In this document: positions 15,588 through 21,251 of the stretch, piece by piece
How positions within the stretch are numbered: position 1 is the stretch's first letter
Layout: each line of letters starts with the position of its first letter
IMG/VR virus record: IMGVR_UViG_3300036770_001405
Location: 1-32,930 of that record
Source: a virus
Reading direction: 5' to 3' (one strand)
Length of the DNA: 32,930 nt
The notes under the pieces: generated by a model
What the model was told of the DNA's origin: nothing
Database searches by the model: none
The model's input: only the letters and a program-made list of their open reading frames with translations
Position numbers and translations under genes: made by a program

Positions 15588-16105
15588 CTTAACTGTACTT
15601 CAAAGTATTCTATACCATCATTGGGAAAGCTTTTTAATTGCGATTTTGGCAATAGCTTTAATATTTGGTCTACACTTTTAAAAATAATTTTATCAGCTAA
15701 AGGAAAGCAAATAGTAAACTTAGTATGATAGTTTGTAAAAGCTTGTTCAAAATAAATATATCTTTTAACATCTCTAACTTTGATCTTAGTTAAAGTCTTA
15801 CCATGTTCCCAAGTTGCATTTTTTAATTCAACAAAGAACTGCTCTTGCTTATGTGCTTCTTTAGGTGCGTAAACGAAGTAGTCTGGGAAAGCTTTGATAA
15901 GGGTTGGGAGTTTGGCAAACAAAGGTATAACACTTTCAGCGAAAGATTGAGAATCGCTAACAGCATTAAGACCAAGCTTCCTATAAAGATAGCCACGACT
16001 ATTGCAATACTGAACGAAACGATCTTCACTAATGTTAAGATAATTAGTTGTGCGATTTTCATAAGACTGTTCATTGAAGTTATTAATATATTTTTTTTCA
16101 TTCAT
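15584..16105 (-). CDS. PD-(D/E)XK-type nuclease-like protein
   Basis: 173 residues, last gene of the leftward operon, starting immediately after the preceding stop (TAA then ATG). A PD-(D/E)XK core is visible: FPDYFVYAP with Asp75, then FFVELKNATW with Glu93 and Lys95. A helix containing Glu28 (SEDRF) could supply the first acidic residue. The C-terminal part (DVKRYIYFEQAF, FTICFPLADKIIF) fits the rest of a Vsr/Holliday-resolvase/VRR-NUC-like fold. A role in recombination-intermediate resolution or host DNA breakdown is plausible. The substrate cannot be told. Confidence 0.6.
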   Translation of the reverse strand: MNEKKYINNFNEQSYENRTTNYLNISEDRFVQYCNSRGYLYRKLGLNAVSDSQSFAESVIPLFAKLPTLIKAFPDYFVYAPKEAHKQEQFFVELKNATWEHGKTLTKIKVRDVKRYIYFEQAFTNYHTKFTICFPLADKIIFKSVDQILKLLPKSQLKSFPNDGIEYFEVQLS

Positions 16106-16444
16106 TTAGCGACTCAGTTCACGATTAGTAACTAACCAACTTCTGTATAAATCTACCCAAGACTGTAAGTTTGCATACTTGCCTTTTAGAATTGAATAGT
16201 TCTTTTCTGCAACTAATAAACCTTCTACTAATGTTGCATAGTTATCATCAGCATAAGCCCACTTTTCTGCTTCACTTACACTGCAATTCTTTTCTAATTT
16301 CTTAGTAATAGTTAATTGTGCAAATGTTATTTTCTTAAATTCTTCGCAACGTCTAAATGTATATAACGCATTAGACATTTCTTCTGAAATAGTATCTAGT
16401 TCTTGTTTTATCGTATCGGGATTCTTTAGAGCAAAATCTTCCAT
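16106..16444 (-). CDS. Coiled-coil early protein of unknown function
   Basis: 112 residues, largely alpha-helical (DTIKQELDTISEEMSNALYT; KNYSILKGKYANLQSWVDLY), with no membrane segment or catalytic motif. It starts behind AAAGGAAGG and ends directly against the ATG of the PD-(D/E)XK gene. Similar-looking small helical proteins occur among phage early and recombination genes, but I do not recognise this one. Confidence 0.65.
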   Translation of the reverse strand: MEDFALKNPDTIKQELDTISEEMSNALYTFRRCEEFKKITFAQLTITKKLEKNCSVSEAEKWAYADDNYATLVEGLLVAEKNYSILKGKYANLQSWVDLYRSWLVTNRELSR

Positions 16445-16479
16445 AACCTTCCTTTACATTTTTAAGTTGTGTTACTAGA

Positions 16480-16629
16480 CTAAGCTAGTAATTCTTCAAA
16501 TTTCAAAACCACTTTTGTTTCTAAAGCATCTTTAAGTCTTTTTGCCTTTTCCATTTTATGCTTTAGTTCAAAATATTTCATAGATACTCTATGATGCCTG
16601 TCTCTTAGGTTCTGAACTTGAGTTTTCAT
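16480..16629 (-). CDS. 49-residue helical basic microprotein
   Basis: Start ATG at 16629, overlapping the end of the previous gene by 41 bases. The protein (MKTQVQNLRDRHHRVSMKYF..., ending KFEELLA) is one long Lys/Glu-rich helix, probably a coiled coil. It fills the gap between the 112- and 68-residue genes and keeps the operon continuous. The upstream GGAGAAA sequence is a plausible ribosome site. Function unknown. Confidence 0.55.
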   Translation of the reverse strand: MKTQVQNLRDRHHRVSMKYFELKHKMEKAKRLKDALETKVVLKFEELLA

Positions 16630-16795
16630 TTTCTCCATCAGCTATTTTAATATTATTTCTAATAAACTTTGTATTCAATATGTTTACCGAAATAATCTTT
16701 CCTTCCTTTTTTTCTGTTAGAGCATCTTCTGTGTTATCAAAGAGTTCCTTAACTACAATGCTACACTCAATTAACTTTTCTCTAACAACCTTCAT
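16589..16795 (-). CDS. Hypothetical 68-residue protein
   Basis: The ATG at 16795 (MKVVREKLIECSIVVKELFD) is chosen over an upstream ATG at 16891. The 32 residues added by the longer start are unlike the rest and would run through the 16835-16911 inverted repeat. The C-terminus is polar (NENSSSEPKRQAS). No domain recognised. No clear ribosome site precedes either start, so initiation may depend on the structured leader. Confidence 0.5.
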   Translation of the reverse strand: MKVVREKLIECSIVVKELFDNTEDALTEKKEGKIISVNILNTKFIRNNIKIADGENENSSSEPKRQAS

Positions 16796-16834
16796 TATGT
16801 TTTTTATATATAATATTTCATTAAATTGCAAGGA

Positions 16835-16911
16835 TATGGCGAGGGAAAACAAAAGGGAATTTGTGTTTTTAGACAAACCAATAAAGAGCATCTAAAAAAA
16901 CCCTCGCCATA
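16835..16911 (-). promoter_or_regulatory. Structured intercistronic element: 11-bp inverted repeat with nested hairpins
   Basis: TATGGCGAGGG (16835-16845) and CCCTCGCCATA (16901-16911) are perfectly complementary over 11 bp, around a 55-base interior. Read on the minus strand, the interior can itself form an 8-bp stem (TTTTTAGA with TCTAAAAA) and a 5-bp hairpin (ACAAA-TTCCCT-TTTGT), giving a three-way-junction fold. It lies seven bases after the stop of the 166-residue gene and ahead of the 68-residue gene. Possible roles are a cis-regulatory leader, an RNA-processing site or a small RNA. The pairing is seen; the role is inference. Confidence 0.55.
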
Positions 16912-16917
16912 AGAATC

Positions 16918-17418
16918 TTAGTTATGGAAATTCATCTGAAATAAAAACTTATAATCTTTTATTTTCAAATCAATTTCTTCCTTTGTAACACCAATTTTGC
17001 CAGATTCAATACCTGATTTTAATAAAGCCATAGTGAACATATATTCATCTTTATTAAATCCTTTACTAGGTGCAGAAGAACTAGCCATTTCTTTTTCAAT
17101 AGTAGTTACTGCTTCGTTAAAGTTTTCTGATTCAAAATCATCAACATTAAAGCTAGTATCTGGTTTAGCAGTTGGTAGTTCTTGTATCATTGGACTTTTA
17201 TCTTCTTTGGTAAGAACAAATAAACTTCCATTCTTTTTTGAAGCACCACAAGTTACGGAAACATTTTTTCCTTTAGCTATGGCAGGGTGCAAGATAGATG
17301 ACCAAAGAACTATCTCTTGTTCGCCTACTTTAAACTTGAAATTTGGAAACTTATTAGCAGTTCCATCTTTACCAAGTCTATTATCGTAAACGTATTTTAT
17401 TACTCCTTGTACGTTCAT
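16918..17418 (-). CDS. Possible OB-fold single-stranded DNA-binding protein
   Basis: 166 residues. The first 75 residues (GVIKYVYDNR ... NFKFKVGEQEIVLWSSI, then KGKNVSVTCGASKKNGSLFV) have the alternating beta pattern and basic/aromatic residues of an OB fold. The middle is disordered and acidic. The C-terminus is helical (DEYMFTMALLKSGIESGKIG). It lies one base downstream of a RecB-like nuclease gene, the usual pairing of phage recombination/replication genes. The C-terminal end lacks the acidic DDIPF-type tail of bacterial SSB. The OB-fold call is by eye and uncertain. Confidence 0.5.
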   Translation of the reverse strand: MNVQGVIKYVYDNRLGKDGTANKFPNFKFKVGEQEIVLWSSILHPAIAKGKNVSVTCGASKKNGSLFVLTKEDKSPMIQELPTAKPDTSFNVDDFESENFNEAVTTIEKEMASSSAPSKGFNKDEYMFTMALLKSGIESGKIGVTKEEIDLKIKDYKFLFQMNFHN

Positions 17419-17419
17419 A

Positions 17420-18154
17420 TTACTTCTCCTTATTGTTTAGGTAGCGATACATTTTTAAACAGGCAATCGCCACTTCTTCCTGTGCATCTCCGATTGGAAA
17501 TTCCTTAATATTTAATTTTCCAGTTTTGGTACAATTAACTATGATGCCTTTTTTGACATCAATATTTAATTCTTCTTTTACACAAATCTTATAAAGATAG
17601 ATTTGCACTAACATAGAATCTCTTATTCCTGATGATGACTTCCAATCATAAATAATATGCTCTCCTGATTTGTTTTTAAATATAGCATCAAGAGTTCCAG
17701 TAAATTTATGAATACGACTAAGAACTTTGCGTTCAGTAAATACAATCTCTAAACCTTCTTGCTTATCGTACCATTCTTTAAACTTACCAAATGATTTTTT
17801 AATTTCAGGGTTTATAATCTCAGGAACAATTCCTTTATGAATATAATCTTCAATTAAATTATGTACTTGAGTTCCAACTAAACCAGCATCACCCATGCTT
17901 TGATTTGGTGCTTTTTTAATTTGATCTGCAATCTTGGCCAATTCAATCTCATCATAGCTAACACCTGCTCTAATTAACTTTTTAAATTCTTCAGAACATA
18001 TCTTGGCAGACCACAAGCCAATTACATTAGCTGGAGTTAATAGTTTAGTTATTCCAGTAGCAGATGGAAGTTGCTCATCATTCCAAAAGTATTGATGTTG
18101 TATTGGGTCAAATAATAAAGTTTCTTGACCATTGTATAGTTTTATTTCTTCCAT
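17420..18154 (-). CDS. RecB/Cas4-like PD-(D/E)XK exonuclease
   Basis: 244 residues with the RecB-family nuclease motif series: GTQVHNLIEDYI (His98, Glu102), FTGTLDAIF (Asp156), IIYDWKSSSG (Asp170, Lys172) and QIYLYKI (Gln184 to Tyr188, the QxxxY motif). All catalytic residues appear intact. Such phage nucleases process DNA ends for recombination or degrade host DNA. No Cys cluster for an Fe-S centre was seen, unlike many Cas4 proteins. It sits between the Xre-type regulator and the OB-fold candidate. Confidence 0.85.
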   Translation of the reverse strand: MEEIKLYNGQETLLFDPIQHQYFWNDEQLPSATGITKLLTPANVIGLWSAKICSEEFKKLIRAGVSYDEIELAKIADQIKKAPNQSMGDAGLVGTQVHNLIEDYIHKGIVPEIINPEIKKSFGKFKEWYDKQEGLEIVFTERKVLSRIHKFTGTLDAIFKNKSGEHIIYDWKSSSGIRDSMLVQIYLYKICVKEELNIDVKKGIIVNCTKTGKLNIKEFPIGDAQEEVAIACLKMYRYLNNKEK

Positions 18155-18172
18155 TTTGCCTTCCCTTTTTGT

Positions 18173-18475
18173 TTAGTTATAAATATCCTGCTTAATTATT
18201 TTACTGTAGTCTGATTTGATTAAATTTGCATCAAATAATTTATCTACAGGCAAACCAAATACTTTGCCAACTTTGTATAATTGAACTGCACTTAGTTGAT
18301 TAGTTCCAAGTTCAAATTTAGATACCTGCTGTGTCGCAGAGCCAATAAATTCTGCCAACATTCTCTGGCTCATAAATTTTACTTTTCCTGTTATAGGTTC
18401 TTCAACTTTAGTATTGTGTCGCAAGTATCTTAAATTACTTGCTAGAGTATTTACTATTTGGATTCTTGATTCCAT
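18173..18475 (-). CDS. Xre-type helix-turn-helix regulator
   Basis: 100 residues from ATG 18475, preferred over ATG 18508 because GGAAGG lies just upstream of it. The Xre/Cro HTH is clear: SQRMLAEFIGSATQQVSKFE, then GTNQLSAVQLYKVGKVFGLP and VDKLFD. The N-terminal part includes an unusual insertion before the HTH (HNTKVEEPITGKVKFM). It is probably the regulator of the leftward operon, possibly binding near 20.3 kb. No partner repressor gene or integrase was found, so a lysogeny switch is not supported. Confidence 0.8.
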   Translation of the reverse strand: MESRIQIVNTLASNLRYLRHNTKVEEPITGKVKFMSQRMLAEFIGSATQQVSKFELGTNQLSAVQLYKVGKVFGLPVDKLFDANLIKSDYSKIIKQDIYN

Positions 18476-18687
18476 ATTTCCTTCCATCTGTTGTGTTGAG
18501 TTTGCCAATATTCACAATTTATATCTGGGTTATGATAAGGAAATGACTTATAGAAATCATCTAAAGTTATTGTCTTGTCTTTTACCGAACATAAATCATA
18601 ATAGTATGGTGCTTCATTAGAAACTATCCATTTGTTGGTAGTAGATTCTAATAGCAATCTATTTATTTCTTGTTGTACTGTTTTCAT
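18454..18687 (-). CDS. Hypothetical 77-residue protein
   Basis: Starts behind the strong ribosome site AAGGGGG. It begins MKTVQQEINRLLLESTTNKW and is aromatic-rich further on (FYKSFPYHNPDINCEYW, then HNRWKEIWN). It overlaps the Xre gene start by 22 bases. Small, soluble and unrecognised. Confidence 0.6.
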   Translation of the reverse strand: MKTVQQEINRLLLESTTNKWIVSNEAPYYYDLCSVKDKTITLDDFYKSFPYHNPDINCEYWQTQHNRWKEIWNQESK

Positions 18688-18695
18688 ATTCCCCC

Positions 18696-19004
18696 TTAGT
18701 TCAATATGCTGTGTCCACGATTAATCATACATTTTCTAATGTAATTTTTTCTCGTATCATCAGCTTTACTTACAACACCTAAACTAGCTGGTCTTAAAAC
18801 ATTATCAATAATCCAAGATTGAAATTCTTGGCTATCAGATAAAGTATTTTCAGCAAATTTAGTACATAAGATTGTGTCGTTGGTTATGTTCTCAGATTTA
18901 CCATCAGGGAACGTACCCGATCTTCCAGCAGTATCAACTACTGGTTTGTATGTGCTACAATTACTTATTGTTATAATAAGTATTAAACCTAATAATGTTT
19001 TCAT
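18696..19004 (-). CDS. Small exported lipoprotein-like protein
   Basis: 102 residues with an N-terminal signal MKTLLGLILIITISNC and a lipobox-like ISN-C at Cys16 (Asn at -1 is atypical). The mature part has YKPVVDTAGRSG, further Cys residues and a conserved-looking end KNYIRKCMINRGHSILN. This resembles glycine-zipper/small envelope lipoproteins of marine bacteria and their phages. An outer-membrane role such as superinfection exclusion or host surface change is possible but unproven. It starts after AAAGGGA and overlaps the previous gene by 44 bases. Confidence 0.6.
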   Translation of the reverse strand: MKTLLGLILIITISNCSTYKPVVDTAGRSGTFPDGKSENITNDTILCTKFAENTLSDSQEFQSWIIDNVLRPASLGVVSKADDTRKNYIRKCMINRGHSILN

Positions 19005-19185
19005 TTTTCCCTTTGTTTATTTTAGTTAAGTAATCTTCAGTATGGATATTAGCAATATCAATTTTTTTTAATATTGGTTTTTGTTTCCAAGCCAAAGTTA
19101 TGTATTCCAATAAAGTTTCGGTTCGCTGATTCTTTATTAAAATTTCTAAGACTCTACTCGCTAGTTTGTGATCGTTGTTTTTCAT
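18961..19185 (-). CDS. Hypothetical 74-residue protein
   Basis: Begins MKNNDHKLASRVLEILIKNQ; helical N-terminal part, basic Asn-rich tail. It starts behind GAGAAGG, a convincing ribosome site, inside the preceding 50-codon gene. The 3' end overlaps the lipoprotein gene by 44 bases. No recognised domain. Confidence 0.55.
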   Translation of the reverse strand: MKNNDHKLASRVLEILIKNQRTETLLEYITLAWKQKPILKKIDIANIHTEDYLTKINKGKNENIIRFNTYYNNK

Positions 19186-19306
19186 TTGCCTTCTCTAATT
19201 GTTGTTTTTCTTTTTTTAACTCAGCTTCTTTAAGTGCTTGTTTAAGCTTCTCAGCAAATACTGATTCGCCTAGTTTAGTACTTAAATCTTTATTTGAAAA
19301 GTTCAT
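19154..19306 (-). CDS. 50-residue Lys/Glu-rich coiled-coil microprotein
   Basis: ATG 19306 lies behind GGGAAG. After MNFSNKDLSTKLGESVF the protein is a continuous charged helix (KQALKEAELKKEKQQLEK). It overlaps both neighbours, consistent with translational coupling. Function unknown. Confidence 0.55.
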   Translation of the reverse strand: MNFSNKDLSTKLGESVFAEKLKQALKEAELKKEKQQLEKANEKQRSQTSE

Positions 19307-19460
19307 CTTTTTTCTTCCCATTTATACTTTTTAGTAAAGCATTGTAAAGTGCCTTTTCGTAACTTGTAATTTTAGTTCCTGAAAATTCTTGAACTATAAA
19401 ATAGTTTTTAATTATCTCGGAACAACCTTTTAGAATATCAATATCAACAGATTTTTTCAT
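19290..19460 (-). CDS. 56-residue microprotein
   Basis: From ATG 19460: MKKSVDIDILKGCSEIIKNY, then a small helical or mixed protein ending KKKDELFK. It sits two bases after the stop of the 30-residue membrane gene and overlaps the next gene by 17 bases. Unrecognised. Confidence 0.5.
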   Translation of the reverse strand: MKKSVDIDILKGCSEIIKNYFIVQEFSGTKITSYEKALYNALLKSINGKKKDELFK

Positions 19461-19461
19461 T

Positions 19462-19554
19462 CTAATTAATTGCTAAATGTATTAATATTATACTTGCACC
19501 AAGCAATATAGCTGTGATAACGAACCCTATTCCGTCTTTAGTTTCTCTAGTCAT
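19462..19554 (-). CDS. 30-residue single-pass membrane microprotein
   Basis: ATG 19554 follows GGGAGAAC. A short polar N-terminus (MTRETKDG) is followed by one membrane helix (IGFVITAILLGASIILIHLA). Start and stop are coupled to the neighbours (ATGA overlap with the 28-residue gene). Function unknown. Confidence 0.5.
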   Translation of the reverse strand: MTRETKDGIGFVITAILLGASIILIHLAIN

Positions 19555-19637
19555 TTATTGTTCTCCCATATTAAGATTGCCAAAAACACTGCGAAACAGA
19601 AGTACCAAAACCCTAAATCATTTATAACTTCTAGCAT
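19551..19637 (-). CDS. 28-residue single-pass membrane microprotein
   Basis: From ATG 19637: MLEVINDLG, then an aromatic-rich membrane helix (FWYFCFAVFLAILIW), ending ENNK. Its coding sequence contains the ribosome site for the next gene. The tiny size lowers confidence, but it sits in a chain of coupled starts. Confidence 0.45.
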   Translation of the reverse strand: MLEVINDLGFWYFCFAVFLAILIWENNK

Positions 19638-19798
19638 TGTTTTGTCATCATGTTGTTAAGTTTATTTATTAGAGTAGTAATACGTTTCTTTGTATGCTCT
19701 CCTCTAATTTCATTATCCAATAAGATTCTTGATAGAACTGCTGTCATCAATTTCATTTCATAATAACTCATTGAACAAATTACACCTGTGTTTCTCAT
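19631..19798 (-). CDS. 55-residue helical microprotein
   Basis: ATG 19798 lies behind AAGGAAAC. MRNTGVICSMSYYEMKLMTA continues with LSRILLDNEIRGEHTKKR and a basic helical end. It overlaps the preceding 27-residue gene by four bases. Unrecognised. Confidence 0.55.
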   Translation of the reverse strand: MRNTGVICSMSYYEMKLMTAVLSRILLDNEIRGEHTKKRITTLINKLNNMMTKQC

Positions 19799-19878
19799 TT
19801 ACGTTTCCTTCTTTTGTTACCAAAGCAATCCCATTTCTTATGATATGATTTGAGTAATTTTGCTAGTTGTTTTTTCAT
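19795..19878 (-). CDS. 27-residue basic microprotein
   Basis: MKKQLAKLLKSYHKKWDCFG ending NKRRKRK, one strongly basic amphipathic helix. It starts two bases after the stop of the 139-residue gene and its stop overlaps the next ATG. No separate ribosome site is seen, so reinitiation would be needed. Tentative. Confidence 0.4.
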   Translation of the reverse strand: MKKQLAKLLKSYHKKWDCFGNKRRKRK

Positions 19879-19879
19879 A

Positions 19880-20299
19880 TTAATTAATTGTTAAGTTGTA
19901 AGTAGCTATTGTGTTATCCTCTTGTTTTGTTTGTCCACGTTTTAATGCTTCTTCTGCTATTATAGGAGAAAAATAATTCATAAGCTTAACAAACAATTCC
20001 ATGCGTTCTGCGTGTAAATCTTTATTGTACTTTAAGCCAGTTTGTTTTGATTCTAAACTTGTTTCATTTTTTTCAAACAACCACCAAAAATACCAAATCT
20101 TAAATTCTTCTTGTTTTATATTAATGGTAGTTTCTTTTGGCTTTAAAAGACCATAAGGATTAAATTCATAAAGATAATTATTTATTTGTTTTCTAATCTT
20201 ATATGCTTTTTTATCTTCTTCCATTGATGGTAATGATGAAAGATATTTTAATTCTTCTAGCATATTACCACTAACTTTTATTTGTATTTCTTTTTTCAT
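19880..20299 (-). CDS. First gene of the leftward operon, unknown function
   Basis: 139 residues behind AAAGGGAAAT. MKKEIQIKVSGNMLEELKYL looks like a short beta strand plus helix, as in small DNA-binding or regulatory proteins. Later segments are Trp/Tyr-rich (FKIWYFWWLFEKNE) and the end is helical (MNYFSPIIAEEALKRG). As the promoter-proximal gene it is probably made earliest. I do not recognise the family. Confidence 0.65.
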   Translation of the reverse strand: MKKEIQIKVSGNMLEELKYLSSLPSMEEDKKAYKIRKQINNYLYEFNPYGLLKPKETTINIKQEEFKIWYFWWLFEKNETSLESKQTGLKYNKDLHAERMELFVKLMNYFSPIIAEEALKRGQTKQEDNTIATYNLTIN

Positions 20300-20373
20300 A
20301 TTTCCCTTTTTATTTATTAATATAAAATAAATATAATTATAAAAATCCCAAAATCAACTTTAGAATGACAAAT

Positions 20374-20382
20374 TGTGGATAA
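20374..20382 (-). promoter_or_regulatory. Perfect DnaA box (TTATCCACA)
   Basis: TGTGGATAA on the plus strand is the exact consensus DnaA box on the minus strand. It lies about 30 bases from the AT-only tract in the divergent intergenic region. Confidence 0.6.
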
Positions 20383-20457
20383 TTTATACAAGAAATATAT
20401 CAATTAAAACAATGACTTATTCGTTGCTATTTTGTTCTCTTTTTGATACTAGGGATT

Positions 20458-20483
20458 GTGGGTAAGTGCCTTCCCTTACCCAC
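20458..20483. repeat. 9-bp perfect inverted repeat, DnaA-box-like arms
   Basis: GTGGGTAAG, an 8-base loop, then CTTACCCAC. Extended by a base, the left arm reads TGTGGGTAA, one mismatch from a DnaA box. No T-run follows. The site could be an operator, an iteron-like initiator site or a hairpin in the leader of the rightward transcript. Confidence 0.6.
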
Positions 20484-20504
20484 GTTATATAACTAGGAAA
20501 AATA

Positions 20505-20651
20505 ATGCCAATAATTAAAGGTTATTCTAAAAAATCAATAAGCAAGAATATAAGCCGAGAAATGAAACGTGGTAAATCACAAGCACAATCTGTGGCAATA
20601 GCTTTATCAGTTGCTAGAACTGCAAAGAAAAAAGCAAAGAAATATAAATAG
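20505..20651 (+). CDS. Small basic phage protein (ISKNI...AVAIALSVAR type)
   Basis: 48 residues: MPIIKGYSKKSISKNI, then QSVAIALSVARTAKKKAKK. This pattern is a widespread small phage protein type without known function. Start ATG 20505 follows TAGGAAAA. The stop TAG overlaps the GTG start of the next gene. It is the first gene rightward of the origin region, so probably early. The high Lys content suggests nucleic-acid or ribosome contact, which is inference. Confidence 0.65.
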   Translation: MPIIKGYSKKSISKNISREMKRGKSQAQSVAIALSVARTAKKKAKKYK

Positions 20652-21037
20652 TGCAAATAGCGAAGGCAAACATAATTCATTCTGTTAAGCATCAGAAGTT
20701 TGTGGCTTCTTTTCCATGTGTCGTTTGTGGCAACGATACTCAAGTTCAATGCTGTCATATTCGTTCTATCCCTAAAGTAGGTAATGTAGGTAAAGGCATA
20801 AGAGATGATAGATTCTGTATTCCAATGTGCTTTACTTGTCATACCCAACAGCACCTTATAGGTGAATTAGAGTTCTTTGAAAAATATAATATAAATCCTA
20901 TATTGATTTCTATGAAGATAGCTAGTATATCTCCTTGTAATAAAATTAACCAAGCCAAACAGGAAGGTGCATACAATGGAAAACTTAACTATCAAGAACA
21001 TATCCGAAATAACAAAAAAAGTTCTTTGCAATCATAA
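20651..21037 (+). CDS. Ref/DUF968-like HNH nuclease-type protein
   Basis: 128 residues with a GTG start sharing a base with the preceding TAG. A zinc/HNH core is visible: FPCVVCGNDTQVQCCHIRS, then DDRFCIPMCFTCHTQQHLIG, with Cys pairs (C-x2-C and C-x2-C) and His residues as in the DUF968/NinG/Ref class. P1 Ref is a RecA-dependent nuclease of this class. A role in recombination or DNA processing near the origin is likely. The C-terminus overlaps the next gene by 71 bases, so the true end of the conserved part is about residue 80. Confidence 0.7.
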   Translation: MQIAKANIIHSVKHQKFVASFPCVVCGNDTQVQCCHIRSIPKVGNVGKGIRDDRFCIPMCFTCHTQQHLIGELEFFEKYNINPILISMKIASISPCNKINQAKQEGAYNGKLNYQEHIRNNKKSSLQS

Positions 21038-21251
21038 ACTATACAAAGACATAAACTTCTTTGACGTTCCACATAACAAAATTTGTTTAGCAGTCATTAG
21101 AGAGATTACAGAATTATCTTATAATGAAATTGGCAAAGCTTATAACAAATCATGGTTTACAATTTATGCTTCCGTAAAAGATACACAAAAGAATGGATTA
21201 AAAGTTTTTACAAATAGAGTTATAGATTTAGTAAAGGCAGAAGTTAAATGA
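20967..21251 (+). CDS. Stand-alone DnaA domain-IV-like DNA-binding protein
   Basis: 94 residues; ATG 20967 or the ATG at 20976 (MENLTIKN) may be the start. The core IREITELSYNEIGKAY and the following TIYASVKDTQK match the C-terminal DnaA domain that binds DnaA boxes (LAR.LT..S..EIG..FG.RDHTTV..A..K). The DHTT signature that contacts DNA is changed to W-F-T-I. The AAA+ and other DnaA domains are absent, so it binds but does not remodel. It could mark the phage origin or compete with host DnaA. Its stop overlaps the initiator gene (ATGA). Confidence 0.65.
   Translation: MHTMENLTIKNISEITKKVLCNHKLYKDINFFDVPHNKICLAVIREITELSYNEIGKAYNKSWFTIYASVKDTQKNGLKVFTNRVIDLVKAEVK

Larger units (their letters stand above)
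20300..20504. other. Divergent intergenic region: candidate replication origin and divergent promoters
   Basis: The only place where leftward and rightward transcription diverge. It holds an A/T-only tract of roughly 40 bases at 20305-20345 (possible unwinding element), a perfect DnaA box TGTGGATAA (20374-20382, i.e. TTATCCACA on the minus strand) and a 9-bp inverted repeat GTGGGTAAG/CTTACCCAC (20458-20483). The inverted repeat's outer arms resemble DnaA boxes. A minus-strand -10 TATAAT (20336-20341) could serve the leftward operon; GATACT near 20445 is a possible rightward -10. A DnaA-like protein and an initiator-like gene lie just downstream. Confidence 0.6.

Noticed and set aside
15823-16135. 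Long frames on both strands overlapping the 173-residue leftward gene
   Set aside because: They lie inside the PD-(D/E)XK gene in other frames, lack ribosome sites and would break the coupled operon order.
16997-17508. Plus-strand frames opposite the OB-fold and RecB-like genes
   Set aside because: Antisense shadows of genes with recognisable motifs; hydrophobic, low-complexity products without start signals.
18173-18475. Lysogeny repressor
   Set aside because: The Xre-type HTH alone does not show lysogeny: there is no integrase, no divergent cro-like partner at this locus and the gene sits in the middle of an operon.
19074-19334. 86-residue plus-strand frame rich in Phe/Ser/Leu
   Set aside because: Composition is typical of the complement of Lys/Glu-rich genes, and it runs through three coupled minus-strand genes.
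20522-20854. 110-residue minus-strand frame over the basic protein and HNH gene
   Set aside because: Opposite strand to genes with clear family motifs and coupled starts; no ribosome site.
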